This document shows, in pieces, positions 17,524-24,536 of a stretch of 64,000 nucleotides of DNA. The notes beneath the pieces were generated by a model that saw nothing but the letters and a program-made list of their open reading frames with translations, was not told where the DNA came from and made no database searches. Position 1 is the first letter of the stretch, and every line of letters starts with the position of its first letter. Origin of the DNA: Ancylobacter koreensis (GTDB lineage Bacteria > Pseudomonadota > Alphaproteobacteria > Rhizobiales > Xanthobacteraceae); contig NZ_JALKCG010000007.1 in the NCBI RefSeq assembly GCF_023016525.1, positions 62,001 through 126,000 of the forward strand, read 5' to 3'. Made by a program: the position numbers and the translations under genes.

Positions 17524-17541
17524 TCATCAAAGCATTGCTGA
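17524..17541. promoter_or_regulatory. candidate LysR box (interrupted inverted repeat)
   Basis: TCATCAA-AGCA-TTGCTGA is a 7-4-7 inverted repeat with one mismatch and the T-N-A spacing of LysR sites. It lies between the divergent lysR and dehydrogenase genes. Confidence 0.4.
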
Positions 17542-17675
17542 TAAACAGGAAGTGACGGCGCCAGCCGGCGAACCGGGCTACTGGCCACGCCGGCGCGCTA
17601 GTTCCCTCCGGCCGGCGGCTCACCCCCGGCGGCGCGGGCCGGCATTCGGCCGGCCCCATTCAGGAAAGATCGACC

Positions 17676-18740
17676 ATGAAGACGACCGGCTATGCGGCCC
17701 CGTCCCGGACCGCCCCGCTTGCCCCCTTCGATTTCGAGCGGCGCGAGCTGCGCCCAAACGACGTGGCGATGGAAGTGCTCTATTGCGGCGTCTGTCATTC
17801 CGACCTGCATCAGTCGCGCAACGACTGGGGCTGGAGTCGTTTCCCGGTCGTGCCGGGCCATGAGATCCTCGGCAAGGTCATTGCGGTCGGCGCCGAGGTG
17901 AGGCGCTACAAGGTCGGCGACCATGTGGCGGTCGGCTGCATCGTGGATTCGTGCCAGGACTGCGACCAGTGCCGCAAGGGCTTCGAGCAGCTCTGCCGCA
18001 AGATGCCGGTGCAGACCTATTCGGACACCGAGCGCTTCTCCTGCGAGCCGACCGCGCCGACCTATGGCGGCTATTCCAAGCACCTCGTGACGCGCGAGGA
18101 GTTCGTGCTGCGTGTGCCGGACGGGCTCGACCTGTCGCGGGCGGCGCCGCTGCTGTGCGCCGGCATCACCACCTATTCGCCGCTGCGCACCTGGAATGTC
18201 GGGCCCGGCAGCCGGGTCGGGGTGATCGGCCTCGGCGGCCTCGGCCACATGGCGGTGAAGCTCGCCAGCGCGATGGGCGCGGACGTGACCGTGCTCAGCC
18301 GCACCGGGGACAAGGAAGCCGATGCGCTGCGCCTCGGGGCCGACCGGCTGCTGGTCTCCAGCGACCCGGAGGCGATGGCCAAGGCGGCCTCGATGTTCGA
18401 GCTCATCATCGACACCGTGCCGGTGAAGCATGACATCAACCCCTATGTGCCGCTGCTCGACATTGACGGCACGCTGGTGGTGGTCGGCCAGATCGGCCCG
18501 CTCGACGAGCCGAACACCATGCCGCTGCTGCTGGGGCGCCGGCGCATTGCCGGCTCGCCCATCGGCGGCATCGCCGAAACGCAGGAACTGCTGGATTTCT
18601 GCGCCAAGGCCGGCGTGCTGCCGGATGTGGAGATGATCCGCATGGACCAGATCAACGACGCCTTCGCGCGGCTGGAAAAGGCCGATGTGCGCTACCGCTT
18701 CGTGATCGACATGGCCTCGCTGCCGGCCGTCGCCGCCTGA
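17676..18740 (+). CDS. zinc-dependent alcohol dehydrogenase (YahK/CAD type)
   Basis: The 354-aa medium-chain dehydrogenase reduces aldehydes with NADPH or oxidises alcohols. Catalytic-zinc motifs are C40 within CGVCHSDLH and GHE at 61-63. Structural-zinc cysteines are C93, C96, C99 and C107. The dinucleotide-binding motif is GLGGLGHMAVKLA near residue 185. The pattern fits the cinnamyl-alcohol/YahK/AdhC branch, usually NADP-linked with broad aldehyde range. Divergent lysR and ridA genes suggest induction by a reactive aldehyde or related stress (inference). Confidence 0.9.
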   Translation: MKTTGYAAPSRTAPLAPFDFERRELRPNDVAMEVLYCGVCHSDLHQSRNDWGWSRFPVVPGHEILGKVIAVGAEVRRYKVGDHVAVGCIVDSCQDCDQCRKGFEQLCRKMPVQTYSDTERFSCEPTAPTYGGYSKHLVTREEFVLRVPDGLDLSRAAPLLCAGITTYSPLRTWNVGPGSRVGVIGLGGLGHMAVKLASAMGADVTVLSRTGDKEADALRLGADRLLVSSDPEAMAKAASMFELIIDTVPVKHDINPYVPLLDIDGTLVVVGQIGPLDEPNTMPLLLGRRRIAGSPIGGIAETQELLDFCAKAGVLPDVEMIRMDQINDAFARLEKADVRYRFVIDMASLPAVAA

Positions 18741-18746
18741 AACGGC

Positions 18747-18780
18747 GGGCCGGCGGCGTGACCCGCCGCCGGCCCCTTGC
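18747..18780 (+). terminator. terminator after the alcohol dehydrogenase
   Basis: Twelve-base perfect arms GGGCCGGCGGCG (18747-18758) and CGCCGCCGGCCC (18764-18775) have loop TGACC and a CTTGCT tail. The stem is very strong and the T-tract short. Apart from this and the repeat at 19011, the 399-bp gap before irr shows nothing else recognisable. Confidence 0.6.
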
Positions 18781-19010
18781 TACCTTCAGGGCGCGGCCTC
18801 CGAGGTCCTCCAGCCTTAGCTGAGCGGTCGCACGGTGCCACCCGGGGAATCGACCACGGAGAAGGCGACAGCCTCGCGCAGATGAGGCGTGCGGCAAGCC
18901 GGCTTGGATAGGGAGGACGGAGCTAGGCGGAGGGGCGGCTATGGCGCGCCGCGAGCGGACGATTTCCGCTCTGCCAAACGGCTCAGAATGTCAATAAAGC
19001 AATCGAGTAG

Positions 19011-19064
19011 GCAATATTACGAGATACCTCGTATTCTATCCATAAGAACAAGTCTTGTCAATCC
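19011..19064. repeat. direct-repeat element, copy A, with promoter and palindrome
   Basis: AT-rich element matching 20635-20688 at roughly four positions in five. Read on the minus strand it contains TTGACA (19056-19061), a 17-bp spacer and TAGAAT (19033-19038), a near-consensus sigma70 promoter. A perfect inverted repeat TACGAG-N4-CTCGTA (19018-19033) lies over the expected start site. It sits 75 bp upstream of irr but the promoter points away from irr, towards the end of the dehydrogenase gene, where no minus-strand gene is evident. Confidence 0.7.
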
Positions 19065-19139
19065 CACGACTCTGCGCCAGCTTGCCGTTACGGCCGGCCG
19101 TTCTCGCCGGCTGTTCACGGCACATCGAAGGTTGGAATC

Positions 19140-19631
19140 ATGGACAAGACAAGCGCCTGCAGCGGTCACGCCGCTGCACCGGTGAAGCTCGCCTGCGCGC
19201 TGCGCACCGGCGGCTGTGCGGGCTGCAACGTGGTCGGTCTTCTGCGCGAGGTGGGGCTGCGGCCTACGCGCCAGCGCATCGCGCTCGGCCGCATGCTGTT
19301 CGCCAAGGGCCACCGCCACATCACCGCCGAGATCCTGCACGAGGAGGCCATCGCCGCCCGCGTGCCGGTGTCGCTGGCCACCGTCTACAACGCGCTGCAC
19401 CAGTTCACCGAGGCCGGGCTGCTGCGCGAGATCGCGGTGGAGGGAGGCCGGGCCTATTTCGACACCAACGTGTCGGACCACCACCATTTCCTGTTCGAGG
19501 ACGAGAACCGTCTGGTCGACATAGGCGGCGAAAGTGTCAGCTTCGGCGGCCTGCCGACGCCGCCCGAGGGCACGGCCATCAGCCGCGTCGACGTGCTCAT
19601 CCGCCTGCGCCGCCGCCCCGTCGCGCGCTGA
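19140..19631 (+). CDS. irr: Fur-family iron response regulator, Irr type
   Basis: The 163-aa protein matches Irr across the DNA-binding domain (GLRPTRQRIALGRMLFAKGHRH, VPVSLATVYNALHQFTEAGLL) and the AYFDTNVSDHHH segment (HHH at 114-116), known in Irr for haem or metal binding. Irr represses or activates iron and haem genes under iron limitation and is degraded or inactivated by haem. The usual N-terminal Cys-Pro haem motif is absent; instead the N-terminus carries C7, C19, C26 and C29. Together with its AT-rich, repeat-flanked setting this suggests an accessory paralogue. The gene symbol denotes family membership. Confidence 0.85.
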   Translation: MDKTSACSGHAAAPVKLACALRTGGCAGCNVVGLLREVGLRPTRQRIALGRMLFAKGHRHITAEILHEEAIAARVPVSLATVYNALHQFTEAGLLREIAVEGGRAYFDTNVSDHHHFLFEDENRLVDIGGESVSFGGLPTPPEGTAISRVDVLIRLRRRPVAR

Positions 19632-19661
19632 GCCGGCCCAGCCGCTCGCCGCGCCGGCGGT

Positions 19662-19684
19662 GCCGAACCCCGACGGGGCTCGGC
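19662..19684. terminator. hairpin between convergent irr and ModA-like genes
   Basis: GCCGAACCCC (19662-19671) pairs with GGGGCTCGGC (19675-19684) with one mismatch, in the 95-bp gap between two convergent stops. It could terminate both. T-tracts are weak. Confidence 0.4.
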
Positions 19685-19726
19685 CGATATCCTTCAGAAA
19701 AATCCTCCGAGATCGCCAAGGCCGGC

Positions 19727-20425
19727 TTATGCCGCGGAAAATCCCATCCGCAGGCGCAGCGCCGCCGTGTCGTCATTGACCAGCAGGGCGATGAAGCGCC
19801 CGGCTGCGGCGGGGTCCGCCGTGCCCGGCGTCGTCGCGGCCGCATAAAGGGTGGTGAGCGCATAGGGCTCCGGCAGCGGGGCGACCAGGCGGACACCCTC
19901 GACGAGGGCGATCTCCGTCGCCTGCGTGCAGCCGATGGGCTGCGTTGCGCTCGATGTGCCCATCTCCGTCATGGCGACGATGCCGTTGCCGGCGATCCGC
20001 AGGCGCCCCGCGACCTCATCCGCCACCCCGAGCGCGCGCAGCATGCCCATGACATGGGCTCCCGACGTCGCGACCGCCGGATCAGGCAGATGGATGGCAT
20101 CGGCCGCGAGGAAGGCGGCGCGCACCTCCTCGGCGGTAGAGAAGGGCGGGGGCGGATCGCCGGCGCGTACCGCGACGCAGGTGGCGGCGTGGCCGACCGG
20201 GGTCGCGCCGGGCGTCGTATGACTGGAGGCGGCCAGCGCTTCGAGCGCCTTGTCGCTCAGGATCACGATATCGGCATGTTCGCCTGCCCGCAGCCTTTCC
20301 GCGATGGCGCCGACCGGTCCGTAGAGCCGTACGGTGGTGTGGCCGGTCTCGGTCTCGAAGCGAGACGCCAGGATTTCGACGTATCCCTTCGCGGCGCCGG
20401 CAGAAAAAATTCGAATTTCCGTCAC
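19727..20425 (-). CDS. ModA-like substrate-binding-domain protein without signal peptide
   Basis: The 232-aa protein has the type-2 periplasmic-binding fold seen in molybdate/tungstate-binding ModA and relatives: IRIFSAGAAKGYVEIL at the N-terminus, GPVGAIAERLRAGEHADIVILSD, and the EIALVEGVRLVAPLP segment. A GTG start at 20425 is preferred; a TTG at 20440 would add five residues. No signal peptide is visible at either start and no modBC genes are nearby, so it may act in the cytoplasm as a ligand sensor or scavenger. Transcription probably starts from the repeat-B promoter near 20650, leaving a leader of about 220 nt. Confidence 0.75.
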   Translation of the reverse strand: MTEIRIFSAGAAKGYVEILASRFETETGHTTVRLYGPVGAIAERLRAGEHADIVILSDKALEALAASSHTTPGATPVGHAATCVAVRAGDPPPPFSTAEEVRAAFLAADAIHLPDPAVATSGAHVMGMLRALGVADEVAGRLRIAGNGIVAMTEMGTSSATQPIGCTQATEIALVEGVRLVAPLPEPYALTTLYAAATTPGTADPAAAGRFIALLVNDDTAALRLRMGFSAA

Positions 20426-20634
20426 AGATGCGTTTCCCAAATAAGAAAATGTCGAACAATGGCGTGCATAAAACGCCTTGCCGAACTGTTATTATGAATT
20501 TCAGGAGGTTTCCGAAGCCAAGAATCAAGCGATCTATGCATGCCTGGCCGATGGAGCGCATGGCATAAGACGTTCATTTCGCTTGGTATACTTGCTTCGC
20601 GAGGCGGGCAGCTCGTTCATTTTCTTAGGTGTAT

Positions 20635-20688
20635 TCAATATTACGAGCTACCTCGTATTTTATTTGTAAGAAATAGACTTGTCAACCC
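20635..20688 (-). promoter_or_regulatory. direct-repeat element, copy B: promoter and operator for the ModA-like gene
   Basis: On the minus strand TTGACA (20680-20685), a 17-bp spacer and TAAAAT (20657-20662) make a near-perfect sigma70 promoter. The palindrome TACGAG-CTAC-CTCGTA (20642-20657) overlaps the -10 and start site, as expected for a repressor operator. Copy A at 19011-19064 has the same arrangement with the same palindrome arms. The rest of the 488-bp gap to 20913 holds a short hairpin (20785-20800) and no gene. Confidence 0.65.
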
Positions 20689-20784
20689 CATGGCGCACGC
20701 CTAGCTTCGATATATCGCACGGAACCGCTTCGACGAAGTGTAGCAAAAGAACTCCGAGGCGATATGGGGGAGAAACGAGGCGTC

Positions 20785-20800
20785 ACCGTCTGTTGACGGT
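20785..20800. other. small inverted repeat upstream of the VOC gene
   Basis: ACCGTC-TGTT-GACGGT is a perfect 6-4-6 repeat 114 bp upstream of the VOC start. It could be an operator half-site pair or a short hairpin in the leader. Confidence 0.35.
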
Positions 20801-20913
20801 AGGACAATTGCGTGCGCTTGCCTGAATCTAGGTGCGTACGGTTTCAACTCTACATAATTGTGCTGACGAATGATTTGCGGACTACGGGGTCCGCGAAAAG
20901 GAGGAAGAGTGTC

Positions 20914-21627
20914 ATGTCGAGAATTGTGCACATCGCCCTGAAGTGCGGAGATATGGAAAGCTTCGAGAGCGCGACGACGTTCTATGAAGATATCTTCGGC
21001 ATCTACCAGACCAAGAACACCCACGCCCGTGGCCACCATTCGCGCCACATGACCGATGGCAATATCGACCTCGCGCTCATGCTCTACGACAGCGAGGACG
21101 AGAAGGAAGCCAAGCTCGCCGGCGCCGGTCCCCGTATCCATCACATCGGCATCGAGGTCGACGACCGGCCGAGCATGATCAAGAAGATCGAGGACAATGG
21201 CGGTTCGATCTACTCGGATCGCGCCGAAGGGGCGCTGAAGTACCGCTCCGCCGACGGCACGCTCGGCGAGATCGTCGGTATTGGCCGCTATCTCAAGAAG
21301 GACAAGAGCAAGCTGTCGCGCATCTCGCAGGTGACGCTGCACGTCAACGACCTGGAGAAGGCCGCGAACTTCTACCGCAACGTCTTCGATTTCGAGCCGG
21401 CGCCCGGCTCGAACGGTGTCGTTCACAACCTGACCGATGGCGAGACGGTGCTTTCGCTGGTCAAGGCGGAACAGCCGGCCATCGAATACTGGACGCTGGA
21501 AGTGGCCGATCCCAAGGCGGTGGCCGAACAGGTCACGCAGCGCGGCGGCAAGATCGTCAAGGACGACGAGGCCGCCGTGAAGTTCGTCGGCCCGGACGGG
21601 AATCTGGCCGAACTCACCGGCGCCTGA
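20914..21627 (+). CDS. two-domain VOC (glyoxalase/dioxygenase fold) protein
   Basis: The 237-aa protein holds two vicinal-oxygen-chelate domains: residues about 2-125 (IVHIALKCGDMESFESATTFYEDIFGIY) and about 130-237 (ISQVTLHVNDLEKAANFYRNVF). VOC proteins bind a metal for isomerase, lyase or dioxygenase chemistry. The first domain has the His of VHIAL and HHIGIE; the second has VTLHV. Start 20914 has an excellent ribosome site (GGAGGAAGAG). It leads the transporter operon, so it probably acts on the imported compound or a breakdown product (inference). Confidence 0.82.
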   Translation: MSRIVHIALKCGDMESFESATTFYEDIFGIYQTKNTHARGHHSRHMTDGNIDLALMLYDSEDEKEAKLAGAGPRIHHIGIEVDDRPSMIKKIEDNGGSIYSDRAEGALKYRSADGTLGEIVGIGRYLKKDKSKLSRISQVTLHVNDLEKAANFYRNVFDFEPAPGSNGVVHNLTDGETVLSLVKAEQPAIEYWTLEVADPKAVAEQVTQRGGKIVKDDEAAVKFVGPDGNLAELTGA

Positions 21628-21668
21628 GAACGCCGCAGCACCTCTCGCAGACGCCGTGCCCGCCCTTC

Positions 21669-21696
21669 GGGACGGCCCGCGCCAACGGGCCGTCCC
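21669..21696 (+). other. strong intergenic hairpin between VOC and tctC-like genes
   Basis: Perfect 11-bp arms GGGACGGCCCG and CGGGCCGTCCC flank a six-base loop, followed by GGGGAAAA, so there is no U-tract. Such stems usually protect the upstream message end after processing, giving more VOC than transporter protein. Confidence 0.6.
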
Positions 21697-21724
21697 GGGG
21701 AAAACAACGAGGGAGGAATTCACA

Positions 21725-22714
21725 ATGAAACGCCAATTGAACAGACGTCATCTTCTCGGCGCCGCCGCCGCGCTCGCCATCGCCGGCGTCAGCCCGGCGT
21801 TCGCGGCCGACTTCGTGCCCACACGGCCGCTGGAACTGGTGGTGCACGGCGGGCCGGGCTCGGGCAACGATCTTCTCGCCCGCGCCGTGGTCGCCATGAT
21901 CGACCAGGCCAAGCTCTCGCCGGTGCGCATACAGGTGGTCAACAAGCCGGGCGGCGGCAGCACCAACGCCTCGTCCTATCTTCTGAGCAAGAAGGGCGAT
22001 CCCAACACGCTCGGCATCTTCACCAGCGTCTGGATCATCGATCCGCTCCTGCAGGAGGCCGCCACCACCCGGCTGAACGACCTCACGCCCGTCGCCCGGC
22101 TGATCTTCGAGCCGGCGCTGGTGACGGTGCGGGCCGACTCGCCCTTCCAGTCGCTGGGCGATTTCATCGCCGCCGCGAAGGCCAAGCCGGACCAGCTCAA
22201 GCAGTCCGGCGGCAACGCGTCCTCGCGCGAGAACATCCTGCGCCAGCAGCTTATGGGCGCCACCGGGACGAGTTGGGCCTTCGTGTCCTTCCCGTCCGGC
22301 GGCGAGCGGCTGTCCGCCCTGCTCGGCGGGCATGTCGACATCATGATCCTCGACCCGAGCGAGGCGACCGAGCTGATCCGCGGCGGCAAGATCCGCGTCC
22401 TCGCGCAGATCGGCGAGAAGCGGCTGCCGGCGTTCAAGGATGTTCCCACGCTGGCCGAGGCCGGGTTTAACGTCGAAACTTTCGCCCAGACCCGCGGCAT
22501 TCTCGGCCCGCCCGACATGGCCCCCGAGGTGGTCGCCTACTACGACAAGCTGGTGGCGAAGCTCGTCGCGCTGCCGGCCTGGCAGAAATACGTCGAGGAG
22601 AACCACTTCATCAGCGCTCCGCTCAGCTCGGCGGAGACGCGCAAATTCGTGGTCGATTACGAGGACCAGATCCGCGACCTGCTCAAGCAGGCCGGCATGA
22701 AGGTGGTGCGCTAG
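21725..22714 (+). CDS. tripartite tricarboxylate transporter substrate-binding protein (TctC/Bug)
   Basis: The 329-aa periplasmic protein has an N-terminal signal with twin arginines (NRRHLLGAAAALAIAG) cut near FAAD, and the Bug family pattern: RPLELVVHGGPGSGNDLLAR, VVNKPGGGSTNA, GGHVDIMILDPSEA, KRLPAFKDVPTLAEAG. It captures a carboxylate-type solute for the TctA/TctB membrane pair encoded at 24059-26039. Two chromate-family genes stand between it and those partners, which is unusual. Confidence 0.93.
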   Translation: MKRQLNRRHLLGAAAALAIAGVSPAFAADFVPTRPLELVVHGGPGSGNDLLARAVVAMIDQAKLSPVRIQVVNKPGGGSTNASSYLLSKKGDPNTLGIFTSVWIIDPLLQEAATTRLNDLTPVARLIFEPALVTVRADSPFQSLGDFIAAAKAKPDQLKQSGGNASSRENILRQQLMGATGTSWAFVSFPSGGERLSALLGGHVDIMILDPSEATELIRGGKIRVLAQIGEKRLPAFKDVPTLAEAGFNVETFAQTRGILGPPDMAPEVVAYYDKLVAKLVALPAWQKYVEENHFISAPLSSAETRKFVVDYEDQIRDLLKQAGMKVVR

Positions 22715-22843
22715 CGCGCCGGGAGCGCCCGCGGCCGGGACGGCGCGCTGGGAGCGCCGCCCCTCCGCCCCGCAGGCGCGAACGCAAGAATTGGGATCGA
22801 GCCGTACCCGGCCCGATCCGCCGCTACCCGCCTCGCGGAGACC

Positions 22844-23446
22844 ATGATGCAGTCCCTCGAAGAACATCCGCCGCGTACCGACGTGCCGCGTGCCGAGGTG
22901 CCGCATCCCGAGGTGTCACTTGCCGCCATCGCCGCGCTTCATCTGCGGATCGGCTGCCTCAGCTTCGGCGGCGGCATGACCGGCCTGATCTACCACGAGG
23001 TGGTGACGAAGCGCGGCTGGCTGCGGGAGGCCGAGTTCCTTAGCGGGCTCACCATTTGCCAGATCCTGCCGGGCGGCAATGTGGTGAACCTCGCCATCTA
23101 TGTCGGGCAGCGCCTGCGCGGCCTGCCGGGCGCCGCCGTGGCCTTTGCCGCCCTGCTGGGCGGACCGTTCTTCATCATCATCGGCTTCATGCTCGTCTAT
23201 GAGCGCCTCGCCGGGCTTCCCTTCGTCGCGGCCGGGCTCAACGGCGTGACCGCCGCGGCCATGGGGCTGATGCTGATGATGACGGTGCGCGGGGCGCAGC
23301 TGTCGCGGCACGCCTCCTCGCTCGCCGTCATCGCGGCGACGATGATCGCGGTTGGCGTGCTGCATTTCCCGCTCATCGCCGTGGTGTGCGTTGCCGTCCC
23401 GGTCAGCATCGCGCTGGCCGCCCGCCGGAGGGCGCGCCATGGCTGA
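22844..23446 (+). CDS. short-chain chromate-family (CHR) transporter, first half
   Basis: This 200-aa protein has about five helices and the CHR motif FGGGMTGLIYHEVV with LTICQILPGGNVVNLAIYVG. Half-size ChrA proteins occur as adjacent pairs that form an antiparallel heterodimer. Its gene overlaps the second half by eight bases. The family exports chromate in some members, but many CHR proteins have other anion substrates. Position inside a tct operon suggests a role linked to that pathway, perhaps efflux of a product or counter-ion (inference). Confidence 0.85.
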   Translation: MMQSLEEHPPRTDVPRAEVPHPEVSLAAIAALHLRIGCLSFGGGMTGLIYHEVVTKRGWLREAEFLSGLTICQILPGGNVVNLAIYVGQRLRGLPGAAVAFAALLGGPFFIIIGFMLVYERLAGLPFVAAGLNGVTAAAMGLMLMMTVRGAQLSRHASSLAVIAATMIAVGVLHFPLIAVVCVAVPVSIALAARRRARHG

Positions 23447-23981
23447 CAATCCCTATGTCGCGCTCGCCCTGGCCTTTGCGCCGCTGTCGCTGGTGGCCTT
23501 CGGCGGCGGCGTCAGCGTCCTGCCGGCGGTGCAGCACCAGGCGGTCGATCTGCACGGATGGGTCGACGCGCCGCAATTCGTCGAATTCTTCGCCATCTCC
23601 CGCACCGCGCCGGGGCCGGGCCTGATGCTCACCACGCTGATCGGCTGGCAGGTGGCGGGCTGGGCCGGCGCGCTGGTCGCGATGCTGGCGATCTTCGTGC
23701 CGTCCTCGCTGGTGTGCCTCGTCGTGATGCGCACGCTGTCGCGGCACGAGGGCAAGGCCTGGCACGCGGTGGTGCAGGAGGGGCTGGCCCCGGTCGGCAC
23801 CGGCCTCGTCGGCGCCGGCGTGCTGTCGCTCTTTCGCATCGCCGATGCCGGGCCGGCCTCCTGGCTCGTCGCGGCCGCCACCGGCTCGCTCATGCTGGCG
23901 CGGCCGCGCATCCCGCCCATGCTGCTTCTGCTGGCGGCCGGCGCCCTTTTCGCCGGGTGGAGCCTCGCAAGCCCCACCTGA
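23439..23981 (+). CDS. short-chain chromate-family (CHR) transporter, second half
   Basis: The 180-aa protein carries the matching CHR motif FGGGVSVLPAVQHQAV and FFAISRTAPGPGLMLTTLIGWQVAG, with four to five further helices. It starts within the end of the first half (overlap 23439-23446), so the pair is made together. It is not a truncation: both proteins have the normal length for bicistronic CHR transporters. Confidence 0.85.
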   Translation: MADNPYVALALAFAPLSLVAFGGGVSVLPAVQHQAVDLHGWVDAPQFVEFFAISRTAPGPGLMLTTLIGWQVAGWAGALVAMLAIFVPSSLVCLVVMRTLSRHEGKAWHAVVQEGLAPVGTGLVGAGVLSLFRIADAGPASWLVAAATGSLMLARPRIPPMLLLLAAGALFAGWSLASPT

Positions 23982-24058
23982 AATCCAGACAACCGTCGCT
24001 CCGCCGGGAAGCGGGTCGGCATCGACCACACAACAAGAAGAAATACAGGGAGGTACCA

Positions 24059-24535
24059 ATGCTGAGATACTTAAGGGATCCGAACATCCTGTTCGGATCC
24101 GGCCTGTCCGTGCTCGGGCTGTACATCGTGCAGCAATCGCTCGGATGGGTCGTCTATGAACGCGACGGCCCCGGGCCGGGTTTCTTCCCGCTCATCTATG
24201 GCGGGGCGATGCTGTTCTTCGCGCTGTGGCTGACGCTCAAGGCGCTGCGGGCAGGGGGCGTCGCGGCGCCGCGCCCCGAGGACGAGCTGAACGCCAGCGG
24301 GCGCTGGGAGGCCATCGCGACGCTGGTGGCGCTCGCCGCGAGCGTGCCGCTGATGTGGGCCTTCGGCTTCATCCCCGGCTTCGGCCTCGTCCTGTTCTTC
24401 ATCATCCGCGTCGTCTTCGCACGACCGACCCTCAACGCGGCGATCGTGGCGACCTGCATCGCGGGAGCGCTCTATCTCGGCTTCGCCGAGCTGCTGCAGT
24501 CGCCGCTCCCCGCCAGCGCCATCTGGGGGTTCTGA
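24059..24535 (+). CDS. tripartite tricarboxylate transporter small membrane subunit (TctB)
   Basis: The 158-aa protein has four predicted helices, with the family segment GPGPGFFPLIYGGAMLFFALWL near the first loop. It pairs with TctA in the membrane. The start at 24059 follows AGGGAGGTACCA, and the tctA-like gene begins one base after its stop, so the two subunits are made together. Confidence 0.9.
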   Translation: MLRYLRDPNILFGSGLSVLGLYIVQQSLGWVVYERDGPGPGFFPLIYGGAMLFFALWLTLKALRAGGVAAPRPEDELNASGRWEAIATLVALAASVPLMWAFGFIPGFGLVLFFIIRVVFARPTLNAAIVATCIAGALYLGFAELLQSPLPASAIWGF

Positions 24536-24536
24536 C

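Noticed and set aside
18652..18897. Minus-strand 81-codon frame downstream of copy A promoter
   Set aside because: Arg-rich text overlapping the dehydrogenase end and its terminator stem; no ribosome site. It does not explain the copy A promoter.
20478..20669. Short plus-strand frame in the AT-rich gap
   Set aside because: No ribosome site, composition not coding-like, and it overlaps the minus-strand promoter of the ModA-like gene.
22844..23981. Chromate transporter considered as one gene split by a frameshift
   Set aside because: Each half has its own start, normal helix count and CHR motif; bicistronic half-size CHR pairs are a known arrangement.
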